A DNA stretch of 64,000 bases from Myxococcales bacterium. GTDB taxonomy: Bacteria > Myxococcota_A > UBA9042. This document shows, in pieces, positions 25,845 through 35,300 of this stretch (positions within the stretch are counted from its first letter, which is position 1; each line of letters begins with the position of its first letter). The stretch is from contig CANLIC010000022.1 of assembly GCA_947491025.1 (NCBI GenBank), positions 1-64,000 of the forward strand, in the 5' to 3' direction. The position numbers and the translations under genes are program-made. The notes under the pieces are model-generated. The model had not been told where the DNA came from. It made no database searches and worked only from the letters and a program-made list of their open reading frames with translations.

Positions 25845-27843
25845 GGCGCAGCCGGCGCGCGATCTCGTCCAGCTCTTCCGCGAGGATGCCGCAGCTCGGC
25901 GGCCGCGCGCTGGGGTCACGCTGCAGGCAGCGCAGCACGAGCTGCTCGAGGTCGAGTGGGATGTCTCTGCGGTGGTGGCGCAGCGTCTTCGGTACGTCCA
26001 GCAACACGGAGGCCAGCAGGGTCGAGACGTCAGGGCCCGAGAAGGGCAGCTTGCCGGTCAGCGACTGGTACATGGCCACGCCGAGCGAATAGAGGTCGGT
26101 CGACGACGACAGCTCCACTTGATCGCGCAGACGCTCGGGCGCCAGGTAGGCCGGGGTGCCGAGGACATGCTCGGCGTTGGTCATCGTCATCGACAGCTCT
26201 TCGGACTTGGCGATGCCAAAATCCATGATCTTGAGCCGTTGACCGTCGGCGAGCACGAAGAGGTTGTGTGGCTTGATGTCGCGGTGGATGACACCGGCCC
26301 GGTGGGCCGCGTCCAGGCCTCGGGCGGCTTGAGAGAAGAGCTGCGCGGCTTCCAAGGCCTCGAGCGGAGCCTGGCGTTTGCGCAGCAGGTCGGCGAGGTC
26401 GGTGCCGTCCAGCAGCTCCATGGTGAGGAAGCGGCGGCCCTGCCACACGCCGAACTCGTACGTCTGGACGATCGCCGGGTGTTGCAGGCGGCGGCAGATC
26501 CTCAGCTCATGGCGAAAGCGCGACAGCGACGACTCATCGGGCTGCTCGCCCTTGAGCAGCTTGAGCGCCACGTCTTCGTCGAGCTCGCGGTCGTGGGCGC
26601 GATAGACGATGGCCATTCCGCCGCTGCCAAGCACGCCGCGCAGCTCGTACCGGTCTGCGATCACGAGGTTGTCGGGCAGCACCGTCGACCGCTTGGTCCG
26701 CGCCTGCTCGTCGCTCGGCCGCGCCGTCGCGATCTGCGGCATGCCCGAAGGCCGGGACCCCGCCGCCGACATCCGATTGCCGTCCGCCTCGCCGCGTTGG
26801 GCCTGCTGGGGGCTCTGCGCCTGCGTCGTTCCTGGCTTCGCCGCGCTGGATGGGCGGTCCGTGCGCCCCGGCGGTTCAGCGGCGCTCGACGGTTGGCGCT
26901 CGTGGCTGCGCTGGGTCTGACGGGCCGGCTGGCCTGCCGATTCCGTTTCGGCCGACTGGCGGGACACCTCCGCCGGCGGTCCGACCCTCGGCTTGTACGC
27001 GGTGCGGGCCGCACCGGGGGCCGACGGCACACCGCTGACGCCGCCGTATTCGGCAGGGTCCACCGGGGTCCCGGTCAGCGAGTGCTTCTGGGTCGTCGGC
27101 TCGGGTCCGAAGGAAGCCGCGGACGCCCCGCCGACCGTCGGCGCGCCAACGACGCCAAAGGACACGCCGTCTGCAACCGGGCGCGGCGTCATCGCGCTGC
27201 TGACGGTCGACGCCGTCGAGACCGTCTGCACGTGCTTGGGCGAGAAGGACAGGGTGCTCTTGAAGCGGCGGGCGGCGCCGAGGGCGTCGACGTCGCCGCG
27301 GCCAGCGTCGCCCTGTCCTCCGTCTACCGCGGCTGGGCGCGCCGGTGCCGCTTGCTGGACGCCGCTGGCGCTGGCGACGCCGCTCGCCGGGCCTTGCCGG
27401 CCGAGGGCGGGCGCAGAGGTCGGGCGCGGCGGCGAACGCGGCGCAGTGTCGCGATCGCGGGCCCACTGCGCGGCGAGGACGGCTTCGCGCAGGTCGCTGT
27501 CGGCGAAGGGGCGTTCGAGGAAGGTGACACCCGCCAGGTTCGGAGCGTCCTCCGGGCGGCGGCCGACGACGATGGCTGTGGCTTCGTGGCGTTCGAGCAG
27601 GGGCTGGGCCAACCCCAACCACGCCAGCGCGCCGAGGGCGTGGGTGCGGTCGTCGAGGACCACCAACACGGCGCCGCGCTCGGCCAGGGCCTGCAACCCG
27701 GCGTCGCTGCTCGAGTAGCGGCTGACGTCGTAGCCTTCGCCGGCGACGACGGCGGCGATCGCGGCGGCGCTGGCGCGGTCGCCATCGATGACGATGGCGC
27801 GCTGCGTGCCTTGGGCTGCGTCTGGCTCGCGCGCGGCCACCAT
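25831..27843 (-). CDS. Ser/Thr protein kinase with N-terminal receiver-like domain
   Basis: 670 residues. Residues ~14-135 resemble a response-regulator receiver (AIVIDGDRASAAAIAAVVAG, VLVVLDDRTHALGAL, FLERPFADSDLREAV). The Lys that normally precedes Pro is Arg (ERPF), so phosphorylation may be impaired. A Pro/Ala/Ser-rich linker of about 260 residues follows. The C-terminal Hanks-type kinase is complete, with GVLGSGGMAIVYRA (glycine loop), VALKLL (catalytic Lys), HRDIKPHN, DFGIAKS, GTPAYLAPERL and a terminal Arg in SARPP. No transmembrane helix follows the kinase, so it should be cytosolic. ATG 27843 (MVAAREPDAAQG) was chosen over a longer Arg-rich frame because the receiver fold begins just after it. 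Confidence 0.9.
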   Translation of the reverse strand: MVAAREPDAAQGTQRAIVIDGDRASAAAIAAVVAGEGYDVSRYSSSDAGLQALAERGAVLVVLDDRTHALGALAWLGLAQPLLERHEATAIVVGRRPEDAPNLAGVTFLERPFADSDLREAVLAAQWARDRDTAPRSPPRPTSAPALGRQGPASGVASASGVQQAAPARPAAVDGGQGDAGRGDVDALGAARRFKSTLSFSPKHVQTVSTASTVSSAMTPRPVADGVSFGVVGAPTVGGASAASFGPEPTTQKHSLTGTPVDPAEYGGVSGVPSAPGAARTAYKPRVGPPAEVSRQSAETESAGQPARQTQRSHERQPSSAAEPPGRTDRPSSAAKPGTTQAQSPQQAQRGEADGNRMSAAGSRPSGMPQIATARPSDEQARTKRSTVLPDNLVIADRYELRGVLGSGGMAIVYRAHDRELDEDVALKLLKGEQPDESSLSRFRHELRICRRLQHPAIVQTYEFGVWQGRRFLTMELLDGTDLADLLRKRQAPLEALEAAQLFSQAARGLDAAHRAGVIHRDIKPHNLFVLADGQRLKIMDFGIAKSEELSMTMTNAEHVLGTPAYLAPERLRDQVELSSSTDLYSLGVAMYQSLTGKLPFSGPDVSTLLASVLLDVPKTLRHHRRDIPLDLEQLVLRCLQRDPSARPPSCGILAEELDEIARRLRRVLA

Positions 27844-28171
27844 GGGATGTCTGCACCTCGGTCGCTGGCCCAGCCTGCCGCTGGCGGCGCGACGGACACC
27901 CGCGCCGGCTCCGAAGATGCCACCGATTGCCCTTCGGCGCCAGAGCGCCAGGAGCCCCCGATTCGCCGCCTTCGGGCCATCTCGTTGTTGTTGCTGCGGT
28001 CCGGTCCTCAACGTACCGCATGTACGCCTCCGGTCCGGTCCTCGCAACGCCTAGAGCTGGCTCCGAATTCGGCGGTCGAACGGGCGTTCGGTGGTGGATC
28101 CCGGGAGCGTCGCGCGGTGGCCGCCTTGTTCTCGCCCTGGCGCTACGACGGCGCTGCCAGGCCGACGACGC
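27844..28171. other. Intergenic region upstream of the kinase gene
   Basis: 328 bases between the kinase start and the end of the SbnI-like gene, both on the minus strand. No convincing reading frame was found. The only notable structure is a direct repeat flanking a small palindrome (27997-28043, listed separately). Confidence 0.6.
27997..28043. promoter_or_regulatory. Direct repeat flanking a palindrome; candidate regulatory element
   Basis: The 13-mer CGGTCCGGTCCTC occurs at 27997-28009 and 28031-28043, 34 bases apart. Between the copies lies the inverted repeat CGTAC (28012-28016) / GTACG (28022-28026). The element lies about 155-200 bases upstream of the kinase start. Regulatory use is inferred from arrangement only. 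Confidence 0.25.
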
Positions 28172-29080
28172 TCAGTCGCCGAAGACGTAGACCGGCTCCG
28201 GGTAGTAGCGGACCATGTTGTTCTGCCAGCACCACTGCAGGTGATCGCGCAGCAGTTGGTTCTTGGTCGGCAGGTCCAGCGCGGCCTTGAGCACGGTTAG
28301 GTGGAAGTCGACCCGCAGCGGTCGTTCAGGCACCAAGAAGCGCGTCGACTTGCGCGGAAAGAGCCGGCCCGACAGCGTGCGTTCGAGCACTTCCTGCTTG
28401 CTGAAGCGCGGCCGCAGAAAGAGCGCCTCCGAGGGCTGCGCGGCGAAGTCGCTGCGCGATCGCGAAGACGGCGTGTAGACCGCCCGCACCGAGCGGGCAT
28501 CGAGCGCGTCCTCGACCTTGCGCAGCGCCCGGACGATGACCTCGATGGCCGGCTCCCGGGCGTCGGGCCGCACGCGCAGGCCGATCCGGCGGCCACCGCG
28601 CACCACCAGCGCCATCGCCAGCTCGCGGCCATAGACCCGGGCCCGGGCCTCGGCCTCGGCGTGGGCCCAACTCTCCGCCGTCTGTGAGCCCTGGCGCGGC
28701 ACGTCGATCGCCGTGGCGTCGTCGAGCACCTCGATCGGCTCGTCGGCGACGGCGGCGCACATCGCTTCGATCGGCGGCGCATCGAGCAGCAGCGCGTCCC
28801 AGGACTCGAGGCGCACGTCCTCGCTCCAGTAGGGGCTGATGTAGACCAAGATGTCGGGCGCACCGAGGACCCGCAGCGCCTGCACGCGGTGCATGCCGTC
28901 GAGGACCACGTACTTGTGCCCACCCGCGGCCTCGGCCTCGGCGACGATGATCGGGTTCTTCATGATGCCGTCGTGCTGAACGAAGTCGGCGATGCGCTCG
29001 ACCCAGCGATCGACGACGCCCTCGTGCACGTAGACATCGTCGAGCGAGACCACGGACAAGCGCTGAAAGACCTCAAGCAT
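28172..29080 (-). CDS. SbnI/SerK-like ParB-fold protein (possible free-serine kinase)
   Basis: 302 residues. The N-terminal ParB/Srx-like domain has the candidate catalytic Glu in YVHEGVVDRW (E20), KNPIIVAEAE and the nucleotide-binding signature VVLDGMHRVQALRVLG (DGMHR at 61-65). This resembles SbnI/SerK, which make O-phospho-L-serine from free serine, rather than DNA-binding ParB. No helix-turn-helix domain is apparent. The C-terminal half with RFLVPERPLRVDFHLTVLKA and LPTKNQLL also recalls that group. The substrate is inferred, not shown. The gene starts 36 bases after hemN on the same strand, which is notable because S. aureus SbnI is reported to respond to heme. Confidence 0.75.
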   Translation of the reverse strand: MLEVFQRLSVVSLDDVYVHEGVVDRWVERIADFVQHDGIMKNPIIVAEAEAAGGHKYVVLDGMHRVQALRVLGAPDILVYISPYWSEDVRLESWDALLLDAPPIEAMCAAVADEPIEVLDDATAIDVPRQGSQTAESWAHAEAEARARVYGRELAMALVVRGGRRIGLRVRPDAREPAIEVIVRALRKVEDALDARSVRAVYTPSSRSRSDFAAQPSEALFLRPRFSKQEVLERTLSGRLFPRKSTRFLVPERPLRVDFHLTVLKAALDLPTKNQLLRDHLQWCWQNNMVRYYPEPVYVFGD

Positions 29081-29116
29081 GCACGGCCTCCGCGAGCGGC
29101 GGGGCCCTGCCGACGC

Positions 29117-30607
29117 TCAGACGGTGCGAGAATAGCGCGCTTGGCCGCCGTCGAGGAAGCGGTCGAAGGCAGCGGCGACGTTGCGCGCCACCAGCCAGCC
29201 ATCGCCTTGGATCGCCAGCGTCGACGCGTCCTGGCGCAAGAGGCCGGCCTCGAAGTAGGGGGCGAGCGCCTGCAGCTCGTCGGCGAAGGCTTCGTCGAAG
29301 TCGCCTTGCCCGTGGTCGGCAAAGCGGGCCGTCCACGCCGCCTTGTCGACGCGCAGGTCGCAGAGCAGGGCGGTGATGACGGCCCCGCGCCGCTTGTCGT
29401 CGTCGCTGCGCAAGTAGGCCCGGGCCCAGGCCGGGGTGCCGCTGTCGACGCGGGCGGCCCAGAGCGCGCGGTCGGTGGTGTTGGCGGCGTAGGCGTCGCC
29501 GACCTGCGCGATGGCCGAGGCGCCTATGGCCAGCAGGTCGACGTCGAGCGCTTTGCCGTCGCTGTCTTGCGCCTGGCCGCGATCGGTGTAGCCCATGAAG
29601 TTGCGGCCGAGCCGCCCTTGTCTGGCCGCGACCGCCAACGGATCGCTCGGCAGCGCGTAGTGGTCGAGGCCGAGCGGCAAGTAGCCGTGGGCGATCAGCT
29701 CCTCGCGTGCCGCCCACATCAGGTCCAGGCGCGCCGCATCGTCCGGGAGCGGCGTGCGCTCCATGCCGCGCTGGTGGGGTCGCAGCCACGGGACGTGGGC
29801 ATAGCCGAAGACGGCGAAGCGCGTCGGGCCCATCGCGACCGCCGCCCGCACCGTGGCGCGCATCGTGCCGACGGTCTGCTGGGGCAGGCCGTACATCAGG
29901 TCGAAGTTGAGGCCATCGCGCGGTGCGCTGGCGGCGAGTTGGCGAGCGATGCGCTCCACCCGCGCCGCTGGCTGCGGTCGGCCGATGGCGCGCTGAACGC
30001 CTGGGTCGAGGTCCTGGACGCCCAGGCTAAAGCGCGTGAAGCCCAGCTCGCAGAGCGCCTCGGCGCCGGCGTCATCGAGGCTGCGCGGATCGACCTCGAT
30101 GGACCACTCGCAGCCCGCATGATCGGGCAAGCGGGCGCGAATGCCGGCGCACAGGCGCGCAAGGTCGGCTGGGGCCAGCCAGGTCGGCGTGCCGCCGCCG
30201 AGCGCAACCACCGAGAGCGGCCGGTCGGCGCTGATTGGGGTGAGGGTCGTCTGCACGTCGAGCTCGCGCAGCAGGGTGTCGACGTACGCGCCGCCGAGGC
30301 TGCGATCGCGCGCGACCTCGACATGGCAGCCGCAGTAGAGGCAGCGCCGCTCGCAGAAGGGCACGTGGATGTAGAGGCCGAGGGGCCCGCGCGCGGTGGC
30401 GTAGGCTTGCCGCACGGCGTCGGCGTCGAAGTCGGCGCGAAAGTGGGGGGCCGTCGGGTAGCTGGTGTAGCGCGGCGCGGTGGTGGCAAAGCGGCGCACG
30501 ATCTCGGCCGGCGTCAGCGTGGGCGCGTGTGTCGCGCCGACGTGTGGCGCGGTTGTCGCGGGCCCTAAGGTCATCGCGGCGTCCAAAGGGGCCGAAGTCG
30601 CTGCCAT
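29117..30607 (-). CDS. hemN: Oxygen-independent coproporphyrinogen III dehydrogenase (HemN)
   Basis: 496 residues. A radical-SAM enzyme that decarboxylates coproporphyrinogen III to protoporphyrinogen IX in heme synthesis without oxygen. Visible are the N-terminal RYTSYPTAPHF substrate region and the cluster motif CERRCLYCGC (C85, C89, C92, plus the adjacent Cys typical of HemN). GGGTPTWL, EVDPRSL, GLNFDLMYGLPQQT and LGLDHYALPSDPLA also match. The size and the presence of YTSYPT distinguish it from the HemW subgroup. It is divergent from nadA with about 220 bases between, and is followed closely by the SbnI-like gene. It implies heme synthesis under low oxygen. Confidence 0.94.
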   Translation of the reverse strand: MAATSAPLDAAMTLGPATTAPHVGATHAPTLTPAEIVRRFATTAPRYTSYPTAPHFRADFDADAVRQAYATARGPLGLYIHVPFCERRCLYCGCHVEVARDRSLGGAYVDTLLRELDVQTTLTPISADRPLSVVALGGGTPTWLAPADLARLCAGIRARLPDHAGCEWSIEVDPRSLDDAGAEALCELGFTRFSLGVQDLDPGVQRAIGRPQPAARVERIARQLAASAPRDGLNFDLMYGLPQQTVGTMRATVRAAVAMGPTRFAVFGYAHVPWLRPHQRGMERTPLPDDAARLDLMWAAREELIAHGYLPLGLDHYALPSDPLAVAARQGRLGRNFMGYTDRGQAQDSDGKALDVDLLAIGASAIAQVGDAYAANTTDRALWAARVDSGTPAWARAYLRSDDDKRRGAVITALLCDLRVDKAAWTARFADHGQGDFDEAFADELQALAPYFEAGLLRQDASTLAIQGDGWLVARNVAAAFDRFLDGGQARYSRTV

Positions 30608-30826
30608 CGCTGAACCTCACGCGGCCTGCACCGCCCGGCAATGCGCCAAGGCGGACGCCTCCTTGCTGATGCTAGGCACGGCGCGGGCTTCGCCAAGGCC
30701 GCATCGACGGACGCCGGCTCAAGGGCAGCGCTCCCGGCTGGCGGCGACGGTTGCGGTGCGCTGACGGGGAGACGATGGTAGACCGGGCGAGCGATGGAGC
30801 GCCCGCGCGGCGCGTTGAGGGTGGCG

Positions 30827-32323
30827 ATGAGCACGGCGACGAAGTGGAGCGAGGCCAGCAGGGGTGACGGCGCGGGTGCGGCGCCGACGCCCGACACCTT
30901 TCCGACGCTGCGAATCCGGCGCGATGGCTTCGAGGCCCGTGGCGACTACGCGGTGGCGCAGGCGCGCTACCTGCGGCCCGATCCGGTGCGGGTGGCGGCG
31001 CTCGACGCGGCGCTGCAGGCCGCCAACGCCGGCGTGGTCGCGCACTTCTACATGGACCCGGAGCTGCAAGGCGTGCTCGCCGCTTGCCGGTGGCCGCACA
31101 TCCACGTCAGCGACTCGCTCGTGATGGCCGACAAGGCGCTGGCGATGGTGGAAGCCGGGGCCTCGGCGATCGTCGTGCTCGGCGTCGACTTCATGGCTGA
31201 GAACGCCCGCGCCGTGCTGGACGCCGCCGGTCACGAGGCGATTCCCCTGCTGCGCGTCAGCGCCGCGCCCATCGGCTGCTCGCTGGCCGAGGCTGCCGAC
31301 AGCGCCGCATACCACGCCTACCTGCTGCAGGCGGCCGCCACCCAGAACGCCTTGCATGTCGTGTACATCAACACCAGCCTCCGCGCCAAGGCGCTGGCGG
31401 AGTCGCTGGTTCCGACGATCGCCGTCACCTCCAGCAACGTGGTCCGCACGGTCCTGCAGGCATTCGCTCAGGTCCCCGATGTCGAAGTCTTTTTCGGCCC
31501 GGATACCTACATGGGCCACAACCTGCGGGCGCTTTTCGCAGGCGCCGTCGCGCTCGGCGACGCCGCTTGTGCCGCGCTCCACCCCGCCCACGACGCGGCC
31601 TCCATCGCCGCGGCGATGCCCCGCCTGCACACCTTCGAGCAGGGCGCTTGCGTGGTGCACCACCTCTTCGGCCGCGAGGTGACGGCGCAGGTCGCACGCG
31701 ACTACGGCGACGCCTTTCTGACCGCGCACTTGGAGGTGCCGGGCGAGATGTTCGCCCTGGCGGCGGCGGCGGCCCAGCGCGGCCGAGGCGTCGTCGGCTC
31801 GACGTCCCAGATCTTGCAGTTCATCGAGCGAACGTTGGCCAGCGGCGCCGCGGACGGGCAGGTGGCGCGCTACGTCCTCGGCACCGAGGCCGGCATGGTC
31901 ACCCCCATCGCCCACAGCGTGCAGCGCTTGCTTGCGGCACGGCAGGGGGCCGAAGCGGTCGACATCGTGTTTCCCGTGGCGGCCGAGGCGGTGGCGGCGA
32001 GCGACGATCCCGCGCTGGGTGTGGTGCCCGGCGTCGCTGGCGGCGAAGGCTGTTCGACGGCCGGCGGCTGCGCCACGTGCCCGTACATGAAGATGAACAC
32101 ACTCGACGGCGCCCTGCGCGCCTTGCGCCTGCTGGCCGCGGGCGATGCCGCCGGGATGGCGCCGCTGCGCCCGGCGAACGGTGGTGCACGGATCGCCCTC
32201 CAGGACGTCGCTACCCTCGGCGTGCAGCCGATCGCGGCGATGCGGATCTACGGCGCGACAGGCGCCTTGCCGGATACGCTGGTCGCGCGGACCCGCTCGC
32301 GCCTCGCGCCGACGCCGACCTAG
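30827..32323 (+). CDS. nadA: Quinolinate synthase
   Basis: 498 residues. Condenses iminoaspartate with dihydroxyacetone phosphate to quinolinate in NAD synthesis, using a 4Fe-4S cluster. The three cluster Cys are recognisable in AAPIGCSLAEAA, EQGACVVHHLF and GGCATCPYMKMNTL. VAHFYMDPELQG and FFGPDTYMGHNL are typical of the long NadA type also found in plants and some bacteria. ATG 30827 was chosen over ATG 30794 because it has GAGGG five bases upstream. No nadB or nadC lies in the window, so it appears monocistronic. Confidence 0.93.
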   Translation: MSTATKWSEASRGDGAGAAPTPDTFPTLRIRRDGFEARGDYAVAQARYLRPDPVRVAALDAALQAANAGVVAHFYMDPELQGVLAACRWPHIHVSDSLVMADKALAMVEAGASAIVVLGVDFMAENARAVLDAAGHEAIPLLRVSAAPIGCSLAEAADSAAYHAYLLQAAATQNALHVVYINTSLRAKALAESLVPTIAVTSSNVVRTVLQAFAQVPDVEVFFGPDTYMGHNLRALFAGAVALGDAACAALHPAHDAASIAAAMPRLHTFEQGACVVHHLFGREVTAQVARDYGDAFLTAHLEVPGEMFALAAAAAQRGRGVVGSTSQILQFIERTLASGAADGQVARYVLGTEAGMVTPIAHSVQRLLAARQGAEAVDIVFPVAAEAVAASDDPALGVVPGVAGGEGCSTAGGCATCPYMKMNTLDGALRALRLLAAGDAAGMAPLRPANGGARIALQDVATLGVQPIAAMRIYGATGALPDTLVARTRSRLAPTPT

Positions 32324-32366
32324 ACCGCCGCGCGCGAACGCCGCCGCCGGGCCCTTGGCGCGCCGC

Positions 32367-35300
32367 TCACTCGATACAGCTCGCCGAGACGTTGCACACG
32401 CCGCTCACACCACACGGCGCCGTGCTGGCGAAGTTGTCGTGGGTGCACTTGCCGGTCTTGCCATCGCAGCCGTCGACGTTGCAGGCGATGCCATCGTCGC
32501 AGTCGACCAGGGACTTGTTGGCGCAGCCGCCGGCGGCGGTGCAGGTAGGGTGGCCAAAGCCGTCGGTGCGGGTCACGGCGACGCGGTTGTAGCTGCCGTT
32601 GAAGCGCCGCCACAACACGCCGTAGCCGCCGTCGGGCAGATCGACGACCCGCGCCCAATTGCTGCCGAACCCGGCGATGCTCGGGCCGAGGCCGCGCTCG
32701 AAGTGCGAGACGCCGGTGTCGTAGCGCATCGAGACCAAGAGGCCGCTGTAGTTGGCGTTGTCCTGCTTGCCGCCCACGGCCAAGATGTGGCCGGCCAGCG
32801 GGCGCACGGCGACCAACGCGACCCCATCGGGCGAGCTCGGCGTCTTGGACCACAGCGTCTGGCCGGACTTGTTGACCCGCCAGCGCCAGCTCGTCACCAG
32901 CGCGCCGTCGGCCGTGGCCTGGCCGACGACGACCGCGCCGCCATCGGCGATCGGCGCGACTGCGTAAGCGATGACGTCGCGCCCGGCCACCGCGGCGCTG
33001 GCCTGGTAGAGGGTCGCGGCGGTGGTGGTGATCGAGGTCAGCCGGCCCTGGCTGTTGCCCGACACCGGCAGGGTCGTCGCCAGGAGCAAGCCGTCGTCCA
33101 GGCGGGCGGCGGAGGCCGCGTAGGCGCCGACGGTCGCGCGGGCGAAGGTCACGGTCGCTGCCGACGTGGCGCTGCTCACCGACGCCTTGGTCAAGCGCCG
33201 GACGCGGATGGGGCCCGTGAGCGCGGGCGTGTCATAATGTACGCCCCAGGCGGCGCCGGCCGGCGTGCGGTGCATCGCCAGCGCCTTCTCGTCGCAGCTG
33301 GTGAGCGCGCAGTTGTTGTAGTCGAAGTTCCACTGCGGTGAGCGGATGGTGAACGTCGCGCGGTGGCCGAGCTTGCCGCTGACGAAGGCGTCGCCGGCAC
33401 GCACGCAGCCCGGCACGCCGCCCGGCGCAGCGGGGATCGCTTCGACGCTCTCCTGGATGCTCTCGTCGAGCGCCGCCATGTTGTTGCAGGCTGCCGACGG
33501 CGCGGTGTTGGTGTCGAGCGGCAAAGGCCCCTTGTCCACGGGCAAGCAGAGCCGCGTTGGCGGCAGCGTGTTGCCGGCGCTTTGGTAGTTGAGCCAGCAG
33601 ATGCCCAGCTTGTCGTCGGCGTAGGGCTGCGAGAGCAAGCTGATGCCGATGTCGCTGACGGTGGTGAAGAGCCGCCCCTGCTCATCCTGCTTGCAGGCGC
33701 CGGCGCTGCACACCGCGCGCGACGAGCAGCCGTTGTTCGGGTCGCAGGCCAGGGCGTCGGTGGCGAGGTGGGTGCAGCCGGTCTGGCCATCGCAGCCATC
33801 GCGTGTGCAGGCGTCGCCGTCGACGCAGGCGTCGCTGGTTTTGCCGATGCAGGCGCCCGCGGCGGCGCAGCTCTCGTGGCCGAACGCGTCGAGGCGCAGC
33901 ACGCGACCGTAGCTGGTGCCGCCCTTGGTCTCGCTGGCGGCGACGAGCAGGTTCTGTTGGGCATCCACGGCGAGGCCGGCGAAGCGCCACGCGGCACCGA
34001 CGATGGAGCGGCTCCAGACCAGGTTGCCGCGGCCGTCCATGGCGCCAAACGCCACGCCGGTGTCGGACGCCAAGACGCCGCCGAACGCCAGCCACTCCTC
34101 GCCAAGCCGGGCAATGCGGGTCGGCTCGCCGACGAGCTTGGTGTCGAAGCGCAGCGGGTTCACGCCCTGCGCGTCGGTGCGCTCAAAGAGGCCGTCGACG
34201 ATGTCTGGGCTCTGCTCGCGCAGGCGGCCCCGCACCGTGCGACCGCTGCCGTCGCGCGCCAGCACCTGGCCGACAAAGCCCTCCTTGCCACCGAGGTCGT
34301 CGGTGTTGAGCCCGTAGATCGCCTCAAGCGCGCCAGGGATGACCGTGGCGCCGCTGGCGCTGATTCGTGCAGCGGTCGCCATGTTGTAGATCTTGTTGGC
34401 CGCCGTGGTCGCCCGCAGCGTCGCCGTAAAGTCGAAGTCGATCGTGCCATTCCACCGCAAGTCGCCGCGATCGATGGTGGTCGGACCCCACACCTCCGCC
34501 GGCACCCGCAGCCACTCGCTGGCCTTGCTGCCATCGACCCCAGCGATCACCACACGGAACACTTCGTGGGCCGCGGTCTGGACCTGCCCATCGAGCGTGG
34601 CGCCTTTGGCCACCACCGGCGCCAGCGCCAGGGCGATGGTGCCGTTGGCGTTGGCGCTGACCGCGAGCACGCGGCCAGCGGCGCCGGGGTTGGCGTTGCC
34701 TGGCACCGCCCAGGCGAGGTTGGCGCTCGCAGCGGTCCAGAGCGTCTTGCCGGCGCTGTCGAGGCGGCGCAGGTCGGCGCTGATAACGCCGTTGGCCAAC
34801 GCGAGGTCGGACGCCACGACGAGATCGTCGCCGACCGCGGACAGCGCCACCGCCGCGGTCTTGTCGCTGGCGACCGCCCCAGCGAACTCGACGCTCCAGC
34901 GCATCCGCTCGGCGAGCAGCGTGGCGTCGTATCGGGAAACAAACGCCTTGTTGGTAGTCGCAGCGTCGCCGACCTTGGCGCGGCGCTGGCCGGCGACGCC
35001 GACGTCGCGACCCGGCAGCGACGCGACGTCGCGCAGGACGGTGAAGCCGGTGGCGGCGCCGATCGCCGGCAAGTTCGGCGCGGTGGGCGTGCCGTAGAGC
35101 GTTGGCAGCGTCGCCGGCTGGCAGGCGCCGGCCTTGCAGACCGCGCCGATGTTGCAGCTGGCGTCGTCGTCGCACGCGCTGCCATCGGGGCGCTTCGTTG
35201 TCGCGCAGGCATAGTCGTTGTTGCCCTTGGCCACGCACAGCGCCTGCTCGCATGGGTTCTGGGACGCCTGGCAGTTGACCACCGTGCCCGCCTTGCAGAT

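Noticed and set aside
28172-29080. Chromosome-partition protein ParB
   Set aside because: It lacks the helix-turn-helix and C-terminal dimerisation region, has no parA neighbour, and carries the DGMHR and PERPL features of the SbnI/SerK-like group.
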